NCBI GenBank assembly: GCA_000517005.1
Contig: KI912045.1
Coordinates: forward strand, 263,279 to 324,603
Length of the DNA: 61,325 nucleotides
From: Microvirga lupini
GTDB taxonomy: Bacteria; Pseudomonadota; Alphaproteobacteria; Rhizobiales; Beijerinckiaceae
Reading direction: 5' to 3'
Shown here: one piece after another, positions 7,556-15,792 of the stretch
How positions within the stretch are numbered: the first letter of the stretch is position 1
Layout of the letters: every line of letters starts with the position of its first letter
The notes under the pieces: model-generated
Told to the model about the DNA's origin: nothing
What the model saw: only the letters and a program-made list of their open reading frames with translations
Database searches by the model: none
Made by a program: the position numbers and the translations under genes

Positions 7556-9031
7556 CTACTCCGCAGCGGTCGCGTAATAGGCGCGCTTGGCCTCATACAT
7601 CAGGAGATCGGCGCGCTTTACGACGGCCTCCAGCCTCTCGCCCGGCTGGCTCGTCGCCACACCCATAGCAAACCTCAGAGGCAGGCCGGTATAGAACTGG
7701 TTGTTCACTTCGAGCAGGTTCTCGATGCTTTCCATCACGACTTTGGCATCGCGCTCGTCGGTTCCCGGCATCAGAAGAGCGAACTCGTCGCCGCCGATGC
7801 GCGCGGCATAGGACGGCTTGTCGACGGCCTTGTTCAGCACCTCGCCGGCACGGCGCAGCAACGCATCTCCGGCCGCGTGACCAAGCTGATCGTTCGCTGC
7901 TTTCAGGCCGTTGAGATCGATGATGACGATGCTGACCGGGAACGGGCCCTTGCGCTCCAGGCGGTTGAGCTCGTCGACATAGAATGAGCGGTTGTAGAGC
8001 TTGGTCAGAACGTCGTGCTTGCCGAGATATTCCAGATAGGCCTCAGCGCGCTTGCGCGCGGTGATATCGGTCAGCGCCACCTGGACCAGCGACCAATCCC
8101 TCTCGTAGCCGGGCAGGACGGAGAACTGCAGATGAAGATGCAGTTCGTCACCGGACAGGGAATAATTGACGACCTCGCGCTGCTGGAATGTCTTTCCGTT
8201 CCAGAGATCGATCAGCTGCTCCTTGAAATGCTCCCGCATCTCGTCGCGGAAGACATCGCCGAGGCGAAGCAGCAGGGTCTGTTTGTCCGGAGCGGAAAAG
8301 AGCTCGAGCGTGTGCCGGTTGACGTCGATCACACGGATCTCGCTCATGCAGCGCGACACGAATTCCGGATGCACATCGGTGAACACGCGGAAATCGGTGA
8401 TCCCCTGCCGGCGCACGTCGTCGAGAAGCTGCTTGACGGAGCTGAAATCCTCCACCCAGAGCGACACGGGCGAGTGTTCGAACAGCCCCCGGGCATAAGT
8501 CTCGCTGGCGGCAAGCTGCCGGCGCGCAGTCTCGCGCTCCGTCACGTCTTCGATGGCGATCAGAACGCGGCTCCACCTGTCTTCATGTCCTGGCAGAATC
8601 GAGCCCTTGAGCTGGATGTCGAGTCTTTTCCCCGACAGGGTGTAGTTCACCGTGTTGCTGAAGAATTCCGTCTGGCCATCCCAGAGCTGCACAAGCTCCT
8701 CGATATGGGTTTTCAGCATGTCATTGCGAAAAATCCGGCCGAGATTGTCCACCAGCTGCGGCAGGTCTTCGGCTTCGAACAGGCTGAGCGTCCTGCGGTT
8801 GACCTTGATGACGCGGATCAGGCTGGAGCAGGCCTCCACCCGTGCCGTGTCCTCCAGCAGGTAATCCCTCAGCGAGGTCACGCCGGCCTCCCGCCATTGG
8901 GCGAAAAGCTCCTTGAGGCCGCTGTAATCCTCGAGCCAGAGAGAAACGGGTGCCAGCTCGAACATCTCGGCATCGTCGGCGAGCTCGACTGCCGGCTGAG
9001 CGTTGGAACGGTCGACTTTGGAGGGCAGCAT
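7556..9031 (-). CDS. Diguanylate cyclase with two tandem PAS-like sensor modules
   Basis: A 491-aa soluble protein that should make cyclic di-GMP from two GTP. The C-terminal GGDEF domain has an intact GGDEF at residues 413-417. The position five residues upstream, where product inhibition usually needs RxxD, reads DKPS, so feedback control through an I-site looks absent. Two homologous sensor modules precede it: APVSLWLED at 27-35 and SPVSLWVED at 187-195 begin repeats offset by exactly 160 residues. Each ends in a PAS-like DVTERE or DITARKR linker. No membrane segment is seen, so the signal is probably cytoplasmic. The start ATG has only a weak ribosome site. Confidence 0.9.
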   Translation of the reverse strand: MLPSKVDRSNAQPAVELADDAEMFELAPVSLWLEDYSGLKELFAQWREAGVTSLRDYLLEDTARVEACSSLIRVIKVNRRTLSLFEAEDLPQLVDNLGRIFRNDMLKTHIEELVQLWDGQTEFFSNTVNYTLSGKRLDIQLKGSILPGHEDRWSRVLIAIEDVTERETARRQLAASETYARGLFEHSPVSLWVEDFSSVKQLLDDVRRQGITDFRVFTDVHPEFVSRCMSEIRVIDVNRHTLELFSAPDKQTLLLRLGDVFRDEMREHFKEQLIDLWNGKTFQQREVVNYSLSGDELHLHLQFSVLPGYERDWSLVQVALTDITARKRAEAYLEYLGKHDVLTKLYNRSFYVDELNRLERKGPFPVSIVIIDLNGLKAANDQLGHAAGDALLRRAGEVLNKAVDKPSYAARIGGDEFALLMPGTDERDAKVVMESIENLLEVNNQFYTGLPLRFAMGVATSQPGERLEAVVKRADLLMYEAKRAYYATAAE

Positions 9032-9243
9032 GGAAGGCCTGAAGATAAACCCAATCTCAGGCGCAATTCAGCGCAGACCCGCAATGTAATACTAGCTCAG
9101 GCAGGGCGTTTTTTCAGGCAGAATGAAAGATGTCCAAGAAGCAGGCATTCTTGCAACACTGCCGTTTTGTCGCAGATGCTTCTGAAACTCTGTGAGACCA
9201 AGCGCATCACTATGCTGGTGATCTCGGTGCGAGAAGTGCCACA

Positions 9244-9344
9244 GTGTCATCCCCGGCCGGAGCGTCAGCGGAGGGGAAGGGAATCCACAGCGATGGGCGT
9301 GTGAGTGGATCCCCTTTCCGGCCTACGGCCGCCTGGGATGACAC
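9244..9344. repeat. Second-family intergenic repeat
   Basis: This is a copy of the 100-bp GTGTCAT...GGGATGACAC element seen at 7447-7547, with the same internal GGAGGGGAAGGGAATCC block. It immediately precedes the hairpin repeat at 9351-9439, the same neighbour relation as near 7.4 kb. Confidence 0.65.
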
Positions 9345-9350
9345 TTTCCC

Positions 9351-9439
9351 GTCATGGCCGGCCTTGTGCCGGCCATCCCGATACGGTGAGGCGCAGCGCT
9401 CTTCGGATCGGGATCACCGGCACAAGGCCGGTGATGACG
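9351..9439 (+). repeat. Palindromic intergenic repeat, copy 3
   Basis: The best preserved copy of the 89-bp element. The left hairpin is ATGGCCGGC-CTTGT-GCCGGCCAT and the right hairpin is ATCACCGGC-ACAAG-GCCGGTGAT. Between them ATCCCGAT and ATCGGGAT can pair. The two hairpins differ by paired changes that keep base-pairing, which suggests the fold matters. Confidence 0.75.
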
Positions 9440-9553
9440 TGGAGGGCGTATCAGCAGATTTCTTCCCAACTTACCGGCCGCCGGGAATGACACCCGCCTC
9501 GTCAAGGCAGAGGGTATGAACCGTCTCTCAGCGCGTCTCCAAACCGCAACCGA

Positions 9554-9997
9554 CTAACCCTTGCTCGGAACGATGGCCGTCGCTTCGATCTCGAGCCGGG
9601 CAGCCTTTTCCACGAGCCGCACGACCTGAACGAGAGCCATGGCCGGGTAATGGGTGCCGAACACGTCGCGGTAGGCACGGCCCAATTCGCGGAGATTGGC
9701 GAGGTACTCGTCGATATCGACCACATACCAGGTCAGGCGCACGAGATGCCGGGGTTCGGCTCCTCCTTCGGCCAGAATGGCGCAAATGTTCATGAAGATC
9801 TGATGGGCCTGGGCGACGAAGCCGTCGGCGAAGGTTTCCGTCTCGTCCCAGCCGACGATGCCGCCCGTCACCAGAACCCTGCCCTCGGCCATCATGCCGT
9901 TGGCATAGCCCTTGGGCGTCCGCCAGTGCTTCGGGTTGAGGACCTCCGGCCCATCATCAATGCCAGGCATGGGAGTGCCTTCGAAAGCGGCTGTCAT
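9554..9997 (-). CDS. RidA/YjgF-family protein in aryl-CoA locus
   Basis: A 147-aa RidA-fold protein with the family core VLVTGGIVGWDE, HLVRLTWYVVDIDEY and LEIEATAIV. RidA proteins hydrolyse enamines and imines and release ammonia. The arginine that binds the substrate carboxylate in canonical members (the PAR of FPARS) is Met120 here (YPAM), while the EIEA acidic motif is kept. Canonical 2-aminoacrylate deaminase activity is therefore doubtful. As last gene of the aryl-CoA operon it may act on an enamine whose carboxylate is masked as a CoA thioester; this is inference. GGGAGA precedes the ATG. The gene begins 14 bp after the acyl-CoA dehydrogenase stop. Confidence 0.85.
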   Translation of the reverse strand: MTAAFEGTPMPGIDDGPEVLNPKHWRTPKGYANGMMAEGRVLVTGGIVGWDETETFADGFVAQAHQIFMNICAILAEGGAEPRHLVRLTWYVVDIDEYLANLRELGRAYRDVFGTHYPAMALVQVVRLVEKAARLEIEATAIVPSKG

Positions 9998-10011
9998 TGT
10001 TATGTCTCCCT

Positions 10012-11220
10012 TTATTGACCGGACACTGTGTCGAGATCCCCGGAGCGCTGTGCCTCCAGCAGCTTCACGAGTTCGCGCGCGATCACGACCTTCTGGACCT
10101 CGGTGGCACCCTCGTAAATGCGCAGGGCGCGGATCTCCCGATAGAGTTCCTCGACTTTCACGCCCTTGGTGACGCCAAGACCGCCGAAGATCTGCACGGC
10201 CTTGTCGATGATGCTCTGCGCCGCTTCCGTCGCGTACATCTTCGCCATGGCGGCCTCGCGCGTCACGCGCGGCGCTCCCTGGTCCTTGGTCCAGGCCGCG
10301 CGATAGACGAGGAGCGCGGCGCTGTCGACGCTGGTCGCCATGTCGGCGAGGGAGGCTTGTGTCATCTGCAAATCGCTGAGCGGCGCTCCGAAGAGCTTGC
10401 GCGAGGATGCATGCCGCAAGGCCTCGGTCAGAGCGCGTCGGCCCAGGCCGAGCGCCGCGGCTCCGACCGTCGAGCGGAACACGTCGAGCGTCGCCATGGC
10501 GACCTTGAAGCCTTCTCCCGGACCGCCGATCCGCTTCGCGAGCGGCACGCGGCAGGCCTCGAACCGCAAGGTCGCGAGCGGATGGGGCGCAATGACATCG
10601 ATGCGGCTCTCGATGCTCAATCCAGGCGTTTGCGCATCAACCACATAGGCGGACAGGCCTTTCGCGCCAGGCGCCTCGCCCGAGCGGGCAAAGACCACAT
10701 AATGATCCGCAATGCCCCCATTGGAGATCCAGGTCTTCACGCCGTCGATCAGCACATGATCCGGCCCGTCCGGCGTGGCCGTGGTGCTCATGGCCGCCAC
10801 ATCCGAGCCGGCCTCCGGCTCCGAGAGCGCAAAGGCCGCGATGGCATCTCCCCGCGCCACCGGCGGCAGGTATTGCTCCTTGAGCGCATCCGAACCGAAC
10901 AGGGTAATCGGTCCCGTGCCGAGACCCTGCATGGCAAAGGCAAAATCCGCCAGGCCCTCGTGCGAGGCAAGGGTTTCCCGCGCGAGGCACAGGGTGCGCA
11001 CATCGAAGGACGGTGAGATGCCGCCATAGGCCTGAGGCACGACCGCCTTGAGCCATCCGCCTTCGCCCAAGCGGCGTACGAGGCGGCGGCACGAGGCATC
11101 CACGTCGTGATGATCGACAAGAGGTTTGATCTCCCTTGCCGCCCAGGCGTTCAGGTCACCGGCAAACTGGCGATGACGGTCCTCGAAGAACGGCCAGGAG
11201 AGAAAGCTCGCATCGATCAC
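10012..11220 (-). CDS. Acyl-CoA dehydrogenase family protein
   Basis: An FAD enzyme of about 402 aa that would introduce a 2,3-double bond in an acyl-CoA or a cyclic CoA thioester. Family landmarks are [16 protein letters not shown] (flavin/substrate loop), [18 protein letters not shown], the [11 protein letters not shown] helix and a C-terminal [19 protein letters not shown] containing the usual catalytic Glu (IYEG). I chose GTG 11220, one base after the hydratase stop with GGGAGA upstream; the open frame extends further but only as overlap. Within the operon it fits a beta-oxidation-like step on the dearomatised ring. Confidence 0.9.
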   Translation of the reverse strand: MIDASFLSWPFFEDRHRQFAGDLNAWAAREIKPLVDHHDVDASCRRLVRRLGEGGWLKAVVPQAYGGISPSFDVRTLCLARETLASHEGLADFAFAMQGLGTGPITLFGSDALKEQYLPPVARGDAIAAFALSEPEAGSDVAAMSTTATPDGPDHVLIDGVKTWISNGGIADHYVVFARSGEAPGAKGLSAYVVDAQTPGLSIESRIDVIAPHPLATLRFEACRVPLAKRIGGPGEGFKVAMATLDVFRSTVGAAALGLGRRALTEALRHASSRKLFGAPLSDLQMTQASLADMATSVDSAALLVYRAAWTKDQGAPRVTREAAMAKMYATEAAQSIIDKAVQIFGGLGVTKGVKVEELYREIRALRIYEGATEVQKVVIARELVKLLEAQRSGDLDTVSGQ

Positions 11221-11221
11221 G

Positions 11222-12058
11222 TCAATCTCCCTTGAAGACGGGCTTCTCTTTCGCCGTGAAGGCGCGATAGGCGCGAGCAAAATCCTCCGTCGTCATGCAC
11301 AGCGCCTGCGCGACGGCTTCAGCCTCGATGGCCTCCTCAACCGACATGGCCCATTCCATGGCGAGCATGCGCTTGGTCATGGTGTTGGCATAGGTTGGTC
11401 CGGTGCCGATGGTGTGGGCCAGCGCCCGGGCCTCCTCGACGAGTCCTCCGGCTTCCACGAGGCGACTGAAGAAGCCCCAGCGCTCGCCTTCCTCCGCGCT
11501 CATGAAGCGGCCAGTATAGAGCAGTTCGGAGGCACGCCCCTGGCCGATGATGCGCGGAAGAATGGCGCAGGCCCCCATATCGCAACCGGCAAGGCCGACC
11601 TTGTTGAACAGGAACGCCACCTTGGCGCCGGGTGCCGCGAGACGCAGATCGGACGCCATGGCGATGATGGCGCCAGCTCCCGCGCAGATGCCCTCGACCG
11701 CCGCGACGATGGGCTGCGGCGCGGCGCGCATCGCCTTGACCAACTCACCCGTCATCCGGGTGAAGGCAGTGAGACCCTTGGTATCCATCTCCACGAGCGG
11801 GCCGATGATCTCGAACACATCGCCGCCAGACGAAAAATTGCCGCCCGCTCCCGTGATGACGATGGCCTTGACGTCATCGTCCTTGGCGCAGGCATGGAAA
11901 AAATCGGTCAGCTCGCGATAGCTCTCGAAGGTAAGCGGGTTCTTCTTTTCCGGACGGTTGAGGGTGACCGTCGCAACGGGACCATCGACCGCCAGCAAGA
12001 AGTGGCGCGGCTCATAAGCGGCCAGCGGCAGGGTGACGGAATTGGCAAACTGCGTCAC
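11222..12058 (-). CDS. Enoyl-CoA hydratase/isomerase family protein
   Basis: A crotonase-fold protein of about 278 aa. The oxyanion-hole segments are [15 protein letters not shown] and [44 protein letters not shown] covers the region of the second catalytic acid, which is Asp or Glu in hydratases and varies among family members. It may hydrate, isomerise or open a ring CoA thioester. GTG 12058 overlaps the MarR stop as GTGA, indicating coupled translation. It is followed one base later by the acyl-CoA dehydrogenase gene. The exact reaction in this pathway is inferred from context only. Confidence 0.88.
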   Translation of the reverse strand: MTQFANSVTLPLAAYEPRHFLLAVDGPVATVTLNRPEKKNPLTFESYRELTDFFHACAKDDDVKAIVITGAGGNFSSGGDVFEIIGPLVEMDTKGLTAFTRMTGELVKAMRAAPQPIVAAVEGICAGAGAIIAMASDLRLAAPGAKVAFLFNKVGLAGCDMGACAILPRIIGQGRASELLYTGRFMSAEEGERWGFFSRLVEAGGLVEEARALAHTIGTGPTYANTMTKRMLAMEWAMSVEEAIEAEAVAQALCMTTEDFARAYRAFTAKEKPVFKGD

Positions 12059-12564
12059 TGGGCGTCTCCCATGATGTCCCGCCGGGCGGACAGCTTGGTT
12101 TTTGCGAGCAGCCGCATGAGATCGTTGCGGTCCTTGGCTGTGAGATCGCTGAAGAGCTCGGCAATCCAATGCTCATGCTCGCCCGCCATCGTTCGGAACT
12201 CGGCGCGGCCGGCCTCCGTCAGGCTGATCACCATGGCCCGCCGGTCGGTAGGCGATACGGTTCGAGCCACATGGCCGGACGCCACGAGCCGGTCGACGAG
12301 GCCGGTGAGATTGCCGTTCGACACCATCATCCGCTTGGAGAGATCGGACAGCATCATGCCATCCGGCGCCTTGTCGAGCTGCGCCATCAGGTCGAAGCGG
12401 GGAAGCGTGACGTCGAAGCGCTCGCGCAGGCGGCGGCGCACCTCGCCTTCGATCAGGGTCGAGCAGGTGAGAAGCCGCAGCCACAGGCGCAGCTCCTCCC
12501 TATGATCCTCCGGCATCTCGACCGCCTTCGTCTCGGCGTCGAGGGGAATTGCTTGATCGTCCAT
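12055..12564 (-). CDS. MarR-family transcriptional regulator
   Basis: A winged-helix repressor of about 169 aa. Recognition-helix region [28 protein letters not shown] is followed by the wing motif [16 protein letters not shown], standard for MarR. Members usually bind 16-22-bp palindromes as dimers and release DNA when an aromatic acid or aryl-CoA binds. It lies inside the aryl-CoA operon, two bases after the SDR gene, so it is probably autoregulated. The two AT-rich palindromes at 15718-15739 and 17629-17650 are the obvious candidate operators. ATG 12564 is chosen; the 22 upstream residues of the open frame overlap the SDR gene. Confidence 0.9.
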   Translation of the reverse strand: MDDQAIPLDAETKAVEMPEDHREELRLWLRLLTCSTLIEGEVRRRLRERFDVTLPRFDLMAQLDKAPDGMMLSDLSKRMMVSNGNLTGLVDRLVASGHVARTVSPTDRRAMVISLTEAGRAEFRTMAGEHEHWIAELFSDLTAKDRNDLMRLLAKTKLSARRDIMGDAQ

Positions 12565-12566
12565 CG

Positions 12567-13334
12567 TCAAATTTCTCCACCGGCCACCACGATGGCCTGC
12601 CCCGTCACGGAGCGTGCGCCCTCGCCGCACAACCAGAGCACGGTATCGGCAATCTCCGAGGGATCGATCAGCCGTCCCTGCGGATTGTGCTTCACGAGTT
12701 CGCCGAGTGCCTCATCACGGGTTCTGTTGGTCTTCATCATGATCCGATCGAGGCTCTCGGCTACGAGATCGGTATCGGTAAAGCCAGGGCAGACCGCATT
12801 GACCGTGACGCCAGTTTTCGCCGTCTCAAGCGCAAGCGCGCGAACGAAGCCGATGACCGCGTGCTTGGCAGCGCAATAGGCGCTCACATAAGGATAACCC
12901 TTGAGGCCCGCAGTGGACGCCACGGCCACGATGCGCCCGAAGCCGCGCTCCGTCATCGTGCCCAGCACCGCCTGCGCCATATTGGTGACGCCGAGCAGAT
13001 TCACGTCCAGCATCTGCCGAAAGACCTCAGGCCCCGATTTCATGAACGGCGCGGAGGCAGCGACCCCCGCATTGGCGATCATGAGATCGACCGGTCCGTA
13101 GCGGTCGACCGCTTCCTGCACGGCCCGTTGCACCGCCTGCGCATCCGTCACGTCGGCAACAGTGGCCCCATGGGCATCGCCCTGCACGATCGCCTGTTCG
13201 AGCGTTGCGGGAGAGCGCCCGACGACGGTGACGGTCGCGCCGGCTTTCACGAGCGATGCCGCGATGGCGCGGCCGATCCCGCGACCGCCGCCGGTGACCA
13301 AGGCATGCCGACCCTTGAGACTTGTCATGGTCAT
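12567..13334 (-). CDS. SDR-family dehydrogenase (3-hydroxyacyl-CoA dehydrogenase-like)
   Basis: A 255-aa short-chain dehydrogenase with NAD(P)-binding TGGGRGIG near the N-terminus, NAG in MIANAGVAAS, the catalytic Ser in VAVASTAGLKG and YxxxK in YVSAYCAAKHA. The C-terminal IADTVLWLCGEGARSVTGQAIVVAGG is typical of FabG/hydroxyacyl-CoA types. In this operon it most likely oxidises or reduces a ring-derived hydroxyacyl-CoA. It starts one base after the upstream stop. A second ATG at 13328 is equally plausible. Confidence 0.88.
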   Translation of the reverse strand: MTMTSLKGRHALVTGGGRGIGRAIAASLVKAGATVTVVGRSPATLEQAIVQGDAHGATVADVTDAQAVQRAVQEAVDRYGPVDLMIANAGVAASAPFMKSGPEVFRQMLDVNLLGVTNMAQAVLGTMTERGFGRIVAVASTAGLKGYPYVSAYCAAKHAVIGFVRALALETAKTGVTVNAVCPGFTDTDLVAESLDRIMMKTNRTRDEALGELVKHNPQGRLIDPSEIADTVLWLCGEGARSVTGQAIVVAGGEI

Positions 13335-13335
13335 G

Positions 13336-15690
13336 TCACTCTGCCGCGAGAGGCTTCTCGCTGGCCTCCATCTTCAATTCCGCCCGAGTCTTCGGCTTCG
13401 CCTTCACCTTGAGCTCTTCGAGATCCTGCCGGTCGCGCACGGAGTTGCGGAAGATCTGATCCCTGCCGGCGAGATATTGCGGCGGGCAGTGGATGTCCTT
13501 CGCGCCATACCAGGCGGCCGCCTTCATGGTGAAGAACGGATCGACCAGATGCGGTCGACCGAGCGCAACGAGATCCGCGCGGCCTGCAGCCAGAATCGTG
13601 TTCACCTGATCGGCGGCCGTGATGTTGCCGACGCACATGGTGGCGACCTGCGCCTCGTTGCGCACCTGATCGGAGAACGGCGTCTGGAACATGCGCCCGT
13701 AGATCGGCCGCGCCTCGCGCACGGTCTGTCCCGTCGAGACATCGACGAGATCAACCCCATGCTCCGCAAAGGCGCGTGCGATCTCGACCGCATCATCTCC
13801 CGTGATGCCGCCTTCCGCCCAGTCGGTGGCGGAAATACGCACCGACATGGGCTTGTGTGCAGGCCAAACCTCGCGCATGGCATCGAACACCTCAAGCGGA
13901 AACCGCAGCCGGTTTTCGAGGGAGCCGCCATATTCATCCGTGCGGCGGTTGGTGAGCGGGGACAGGAAACTCGCCATCAGGTAGCCATGGGCGCAATGCA
14001 GTTCGAGCATGTCGAACCCGGCCCGTTCGCCGCGCCGCGTCGCCTCGACGAACTGCGCCTTGATGAGATCCATGTCGGCGCGCGTCACTTCGCGCGGCAC
14101 TTGGCTGTCTGGGAAATAGGGAATAGGCGATGCTGAGCAGATGTCCCAGGCGCCCTCCTCCAGCGGCCGATCCATGCCTTCCCACATGAGCTTGGTCGCG
14201 CCCTTGCGGCCGGAATGCCCGAGCTGCAGGCAGAACTTCGCTCCCGAATTGGTGTGAACGAAATCGACGATCCGTTTCCAGGCGGCCTCCTGCTCGTCGT
14301 TCCACAGCCCCGTGCAGCCGAGCGTGATGCGCGCTTCCGGCGACACGCAGGTCATTTCCGTGAAGACCAACCCCGCACCGCCCGTGGCGCGCGAGCCGTA
14401 ATGGACGAGATGGAAATCTCCCGGCACGCCGTCCTTCGCCGAATACATATCCATCGGCGAGACCACGACGCGGTTGGCGACGGTCATCTCCCGCAGACGG
14501 AAGGGCTGGAACATGGGTGCGCTCGGGCTCTCCACCGAGACGTCGAAGCCCTGCTTGCGCACTTGGGTCGCAAAGGTCTTGTCGACGGCCGCCACGAAGT
14601 CGGGCGCGCGCAGGCGCAGGTTGTCGTAGGTGATCGCCTTGGCGCGGGTCATGACGCCGAAGGCGAACTGCACCGGATCGAAATCCCAGAACCGCGCCAC
14701 GTGCTCGAACCAGACGAGAGATACATCGGCCGCATGCTGGGTCTTCTCGACCTCCTCGCGCCGCCCGGTCTCGTAAAGAGACAGCGCACCTTCGACGCTC
14801 GGATTGCGCCGGAAGGCTTCATAGAGCGCGATGGCATCCTCCATCGCGAGCTTCGTGCCAGAGCCGATGGAAAAATGCGCCGAGGCCTTGGCATCGCCCA
14901 AGAGCACCTTGTTGCCCATGACCCAGCGCTTGTTGCGGATCATCGGGAAATTGCGCCAGATCGACCGGTTGGTGAGGATGCGGTGCCCGCCAAGAAACCA
15001 GCCGAAGATCTTCTCCATCAGCGCCGCCGACTCGGCCTCGCTCTTGTCTCTCAATCCGGCCCGCTCGAAGGTTTCAGGATCAGTCTCGAACACCCAGGTC
15101 GAACGGTTCGCCTCATATTGATAGGCATGGGCGATGAAGGGGCCCCATTCTGTCTCCTGGAAGATGAAGGTGAAGGCATCGAGCGCCTTGGTCGAGCCCA
15201 TCCAGGTGAACTTGTTGGGTCTTAAGTCCACCTCCGGCTGGAAGTGATCTGCATAGCGCTCCCGGAAGCGGCTGTTGATGCCGTCGGCCACGACCACGAG
15301 ATCCGCATCCGCGAACAGGCTCTCGTCATCCACATCGACTTCGTAGCGCAGCCGGACACCGAGTTCCTCCGCGCGATCCCGCAGGATGAGGAGCAGCGTG
15401 CGGCGCGAGCAGCCGCAGAAGCCATTGCCGCCGATCCGATGCTCGGTTCCTCTGAAATGAATTGCGATGTCATCCCAATAGGCGAATTCCCGCACGACCC
15501 GCTGGTAGCTCGGCAGATCGTATTTCTCGAAATTGTCCAGTGTCGCATCGGAGAACACGACACCGAAGCCGAACGTCTCGTCGGCGCGATTGCGTTCATA
15601 GACTGTGATGTCGGATTCCGGCCGAAGCTTCTTCAGCAGGATTGCGAAATAAAGCCCCGCCGGGCCGCCGCCGATGATCGCCGCCTTCAT
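13336..15690 (-). CDS. Fused aryl-CoA flavin monooxygenase / Old Yellow Enzyme reductase (2-aminobenzoyl-CoA monooxygenase/reductase type)
   Basis: A 784-aa fusion. Residues 1 to about 385 form a class A flavin monooxygenase, with FAD motif GGGPAG near residue 8, the DG motif in [14 protein letters not shown] and GD in [18 protein letters not shown]. From about residue 393 an Old Yellow Enzyme-type FMN reductase follows ([62 protein letters not shown]). This architecture matches 2-aminobenzoyl-CoA monooxygenase/reductase, which hydroxylates and then hydrogenates the ring, and proteins annotated as salicylyl-CoA 5-hydroxylase. The reductase half and the arylformamidase in the locus favour 2-aminobenzoyl-CoA, but salicylyl-CoA is not excluded. 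A putative MarR operator ends 27 bp upstream of the start. Confidence 0.88.
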   Translation of the reverse strand: MKAAIIGGGPAGLYFAILLKKLRPESDITVYERNRADETFGFGVVFSDATLDNFEKYDLPSYQRVVREFAYWDDIAIHFRGTEHRIGGNGFCGCSRRTLLLILRDRAEELGVRLRYEVDVDDESLFADADLVVVADGINSRFRERYADHFQPEVDLRPNKFTWMGSTKALDAFTFIFQETEWGPFIAHAYQYEANRSTWVFETDPETFERAGLRDKSEAESAALMEKIFGWFLGGHRILTNRSIWRNFPMIRNKRWVMGNKVLLGDAKASAHFSIGSGTKLAMEDAIALYEAFRRNPSVEGALSLYETGRREEVEKTQHAADVSLVWFEHVARFWDFDPVQFAFGVMTRAKAITYDNLRLRAPDFVAAVDKTFATQVRKQGFDVSVESPSAPMFQPFRLREMTVANRVVVSPMDMYSAKDGVPGDFHLVHYGSRATGGAGLVFTEMTCVSPEARITLGCTGLWNDEQEAAWKRIVDFVHTNSGAKFCLQLGHSGRKGATKLMWEGMDRPLEEGAWDICSASPIPYFPDSQVPREVTRADMDLIKAQFVEATRRGERAGFDMLELHCAHGYLMASFLSPLTNRRTDEYGGSLENRLRFPLEVFDAMREVWPAHKPMSVRISATDWAEGGITGDDAVEIARAFAEHGVDLVDVSTGQTVREARPIYGRMFQTPFSDQVRNEAQVATMCVGNITAADQVNTILAAGRADLVALGRPHLVDPFFTMKAAAWYGAKDIHCPPQYLAGRDQIFRNSVRDRQDLEELKVKAKPKTRAELKMEASEKPLAAE

Positions 15691-15717
15691 GAGAATCCTA
15701 CCCGAGAGATTGTACTT

Positions 15718-15739
15718 ATTATTTTAAGCTTAAAATAAT
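15718..15739. promoter_or_regulatory. Putative MarR operator 1, perfect 22-bp palindrome
   Basis: ATTATTTTAAG is followed directly by its exact reverse complement CTTAAAATAAT. It lies in the 102-bp gap between the ligase stop and the monooxygenase/reductase start, 27 bp before that ATG, so a bound protein would block a promoter there. An AT-only palindrome is striking in GC-rich DNA. A 20/22 match occurs at 17629-17650. Assignment to the MarR protein encoded in this operon is inference. Confidence 0.75.
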
Positions 15740-15792
15740 TTCTGATCAAGCTGCGGAGGCCGATCCTCTGCCGAACTCTTATCGCCAAGCTG

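Larger units (their letters stand above)
9032..9553. other. Gene-free interval with repeats
   Basis: This 520-bp gap lies upstream of the diguanylate cyclase gene and downstream of the RidA-like gene. The part next to the cyclase (about 9032-9243) is less GC-rich and must hold that gene's promoter, though I cannot assign boxes. The rest is two intergenic repeats, listed separately, plus a fragment ending CCGGGAATGACAC near 9492. No RNA gene or open frame is convincing. Confidence 0.5.

Noticed and set aside
8015-9304. 429-codon open frame antisense to the diguanylate cyclase
   Set aside because: It is a high-GC shadow: low-complexity composition, no motif, and it fully overlaps a well-supported gene.
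9997-11016. 339-codon open frame antisense to the acyl-CoA dehydrogenase
   Set aside because: No similarity visible; a product of GC-rich codon structure.
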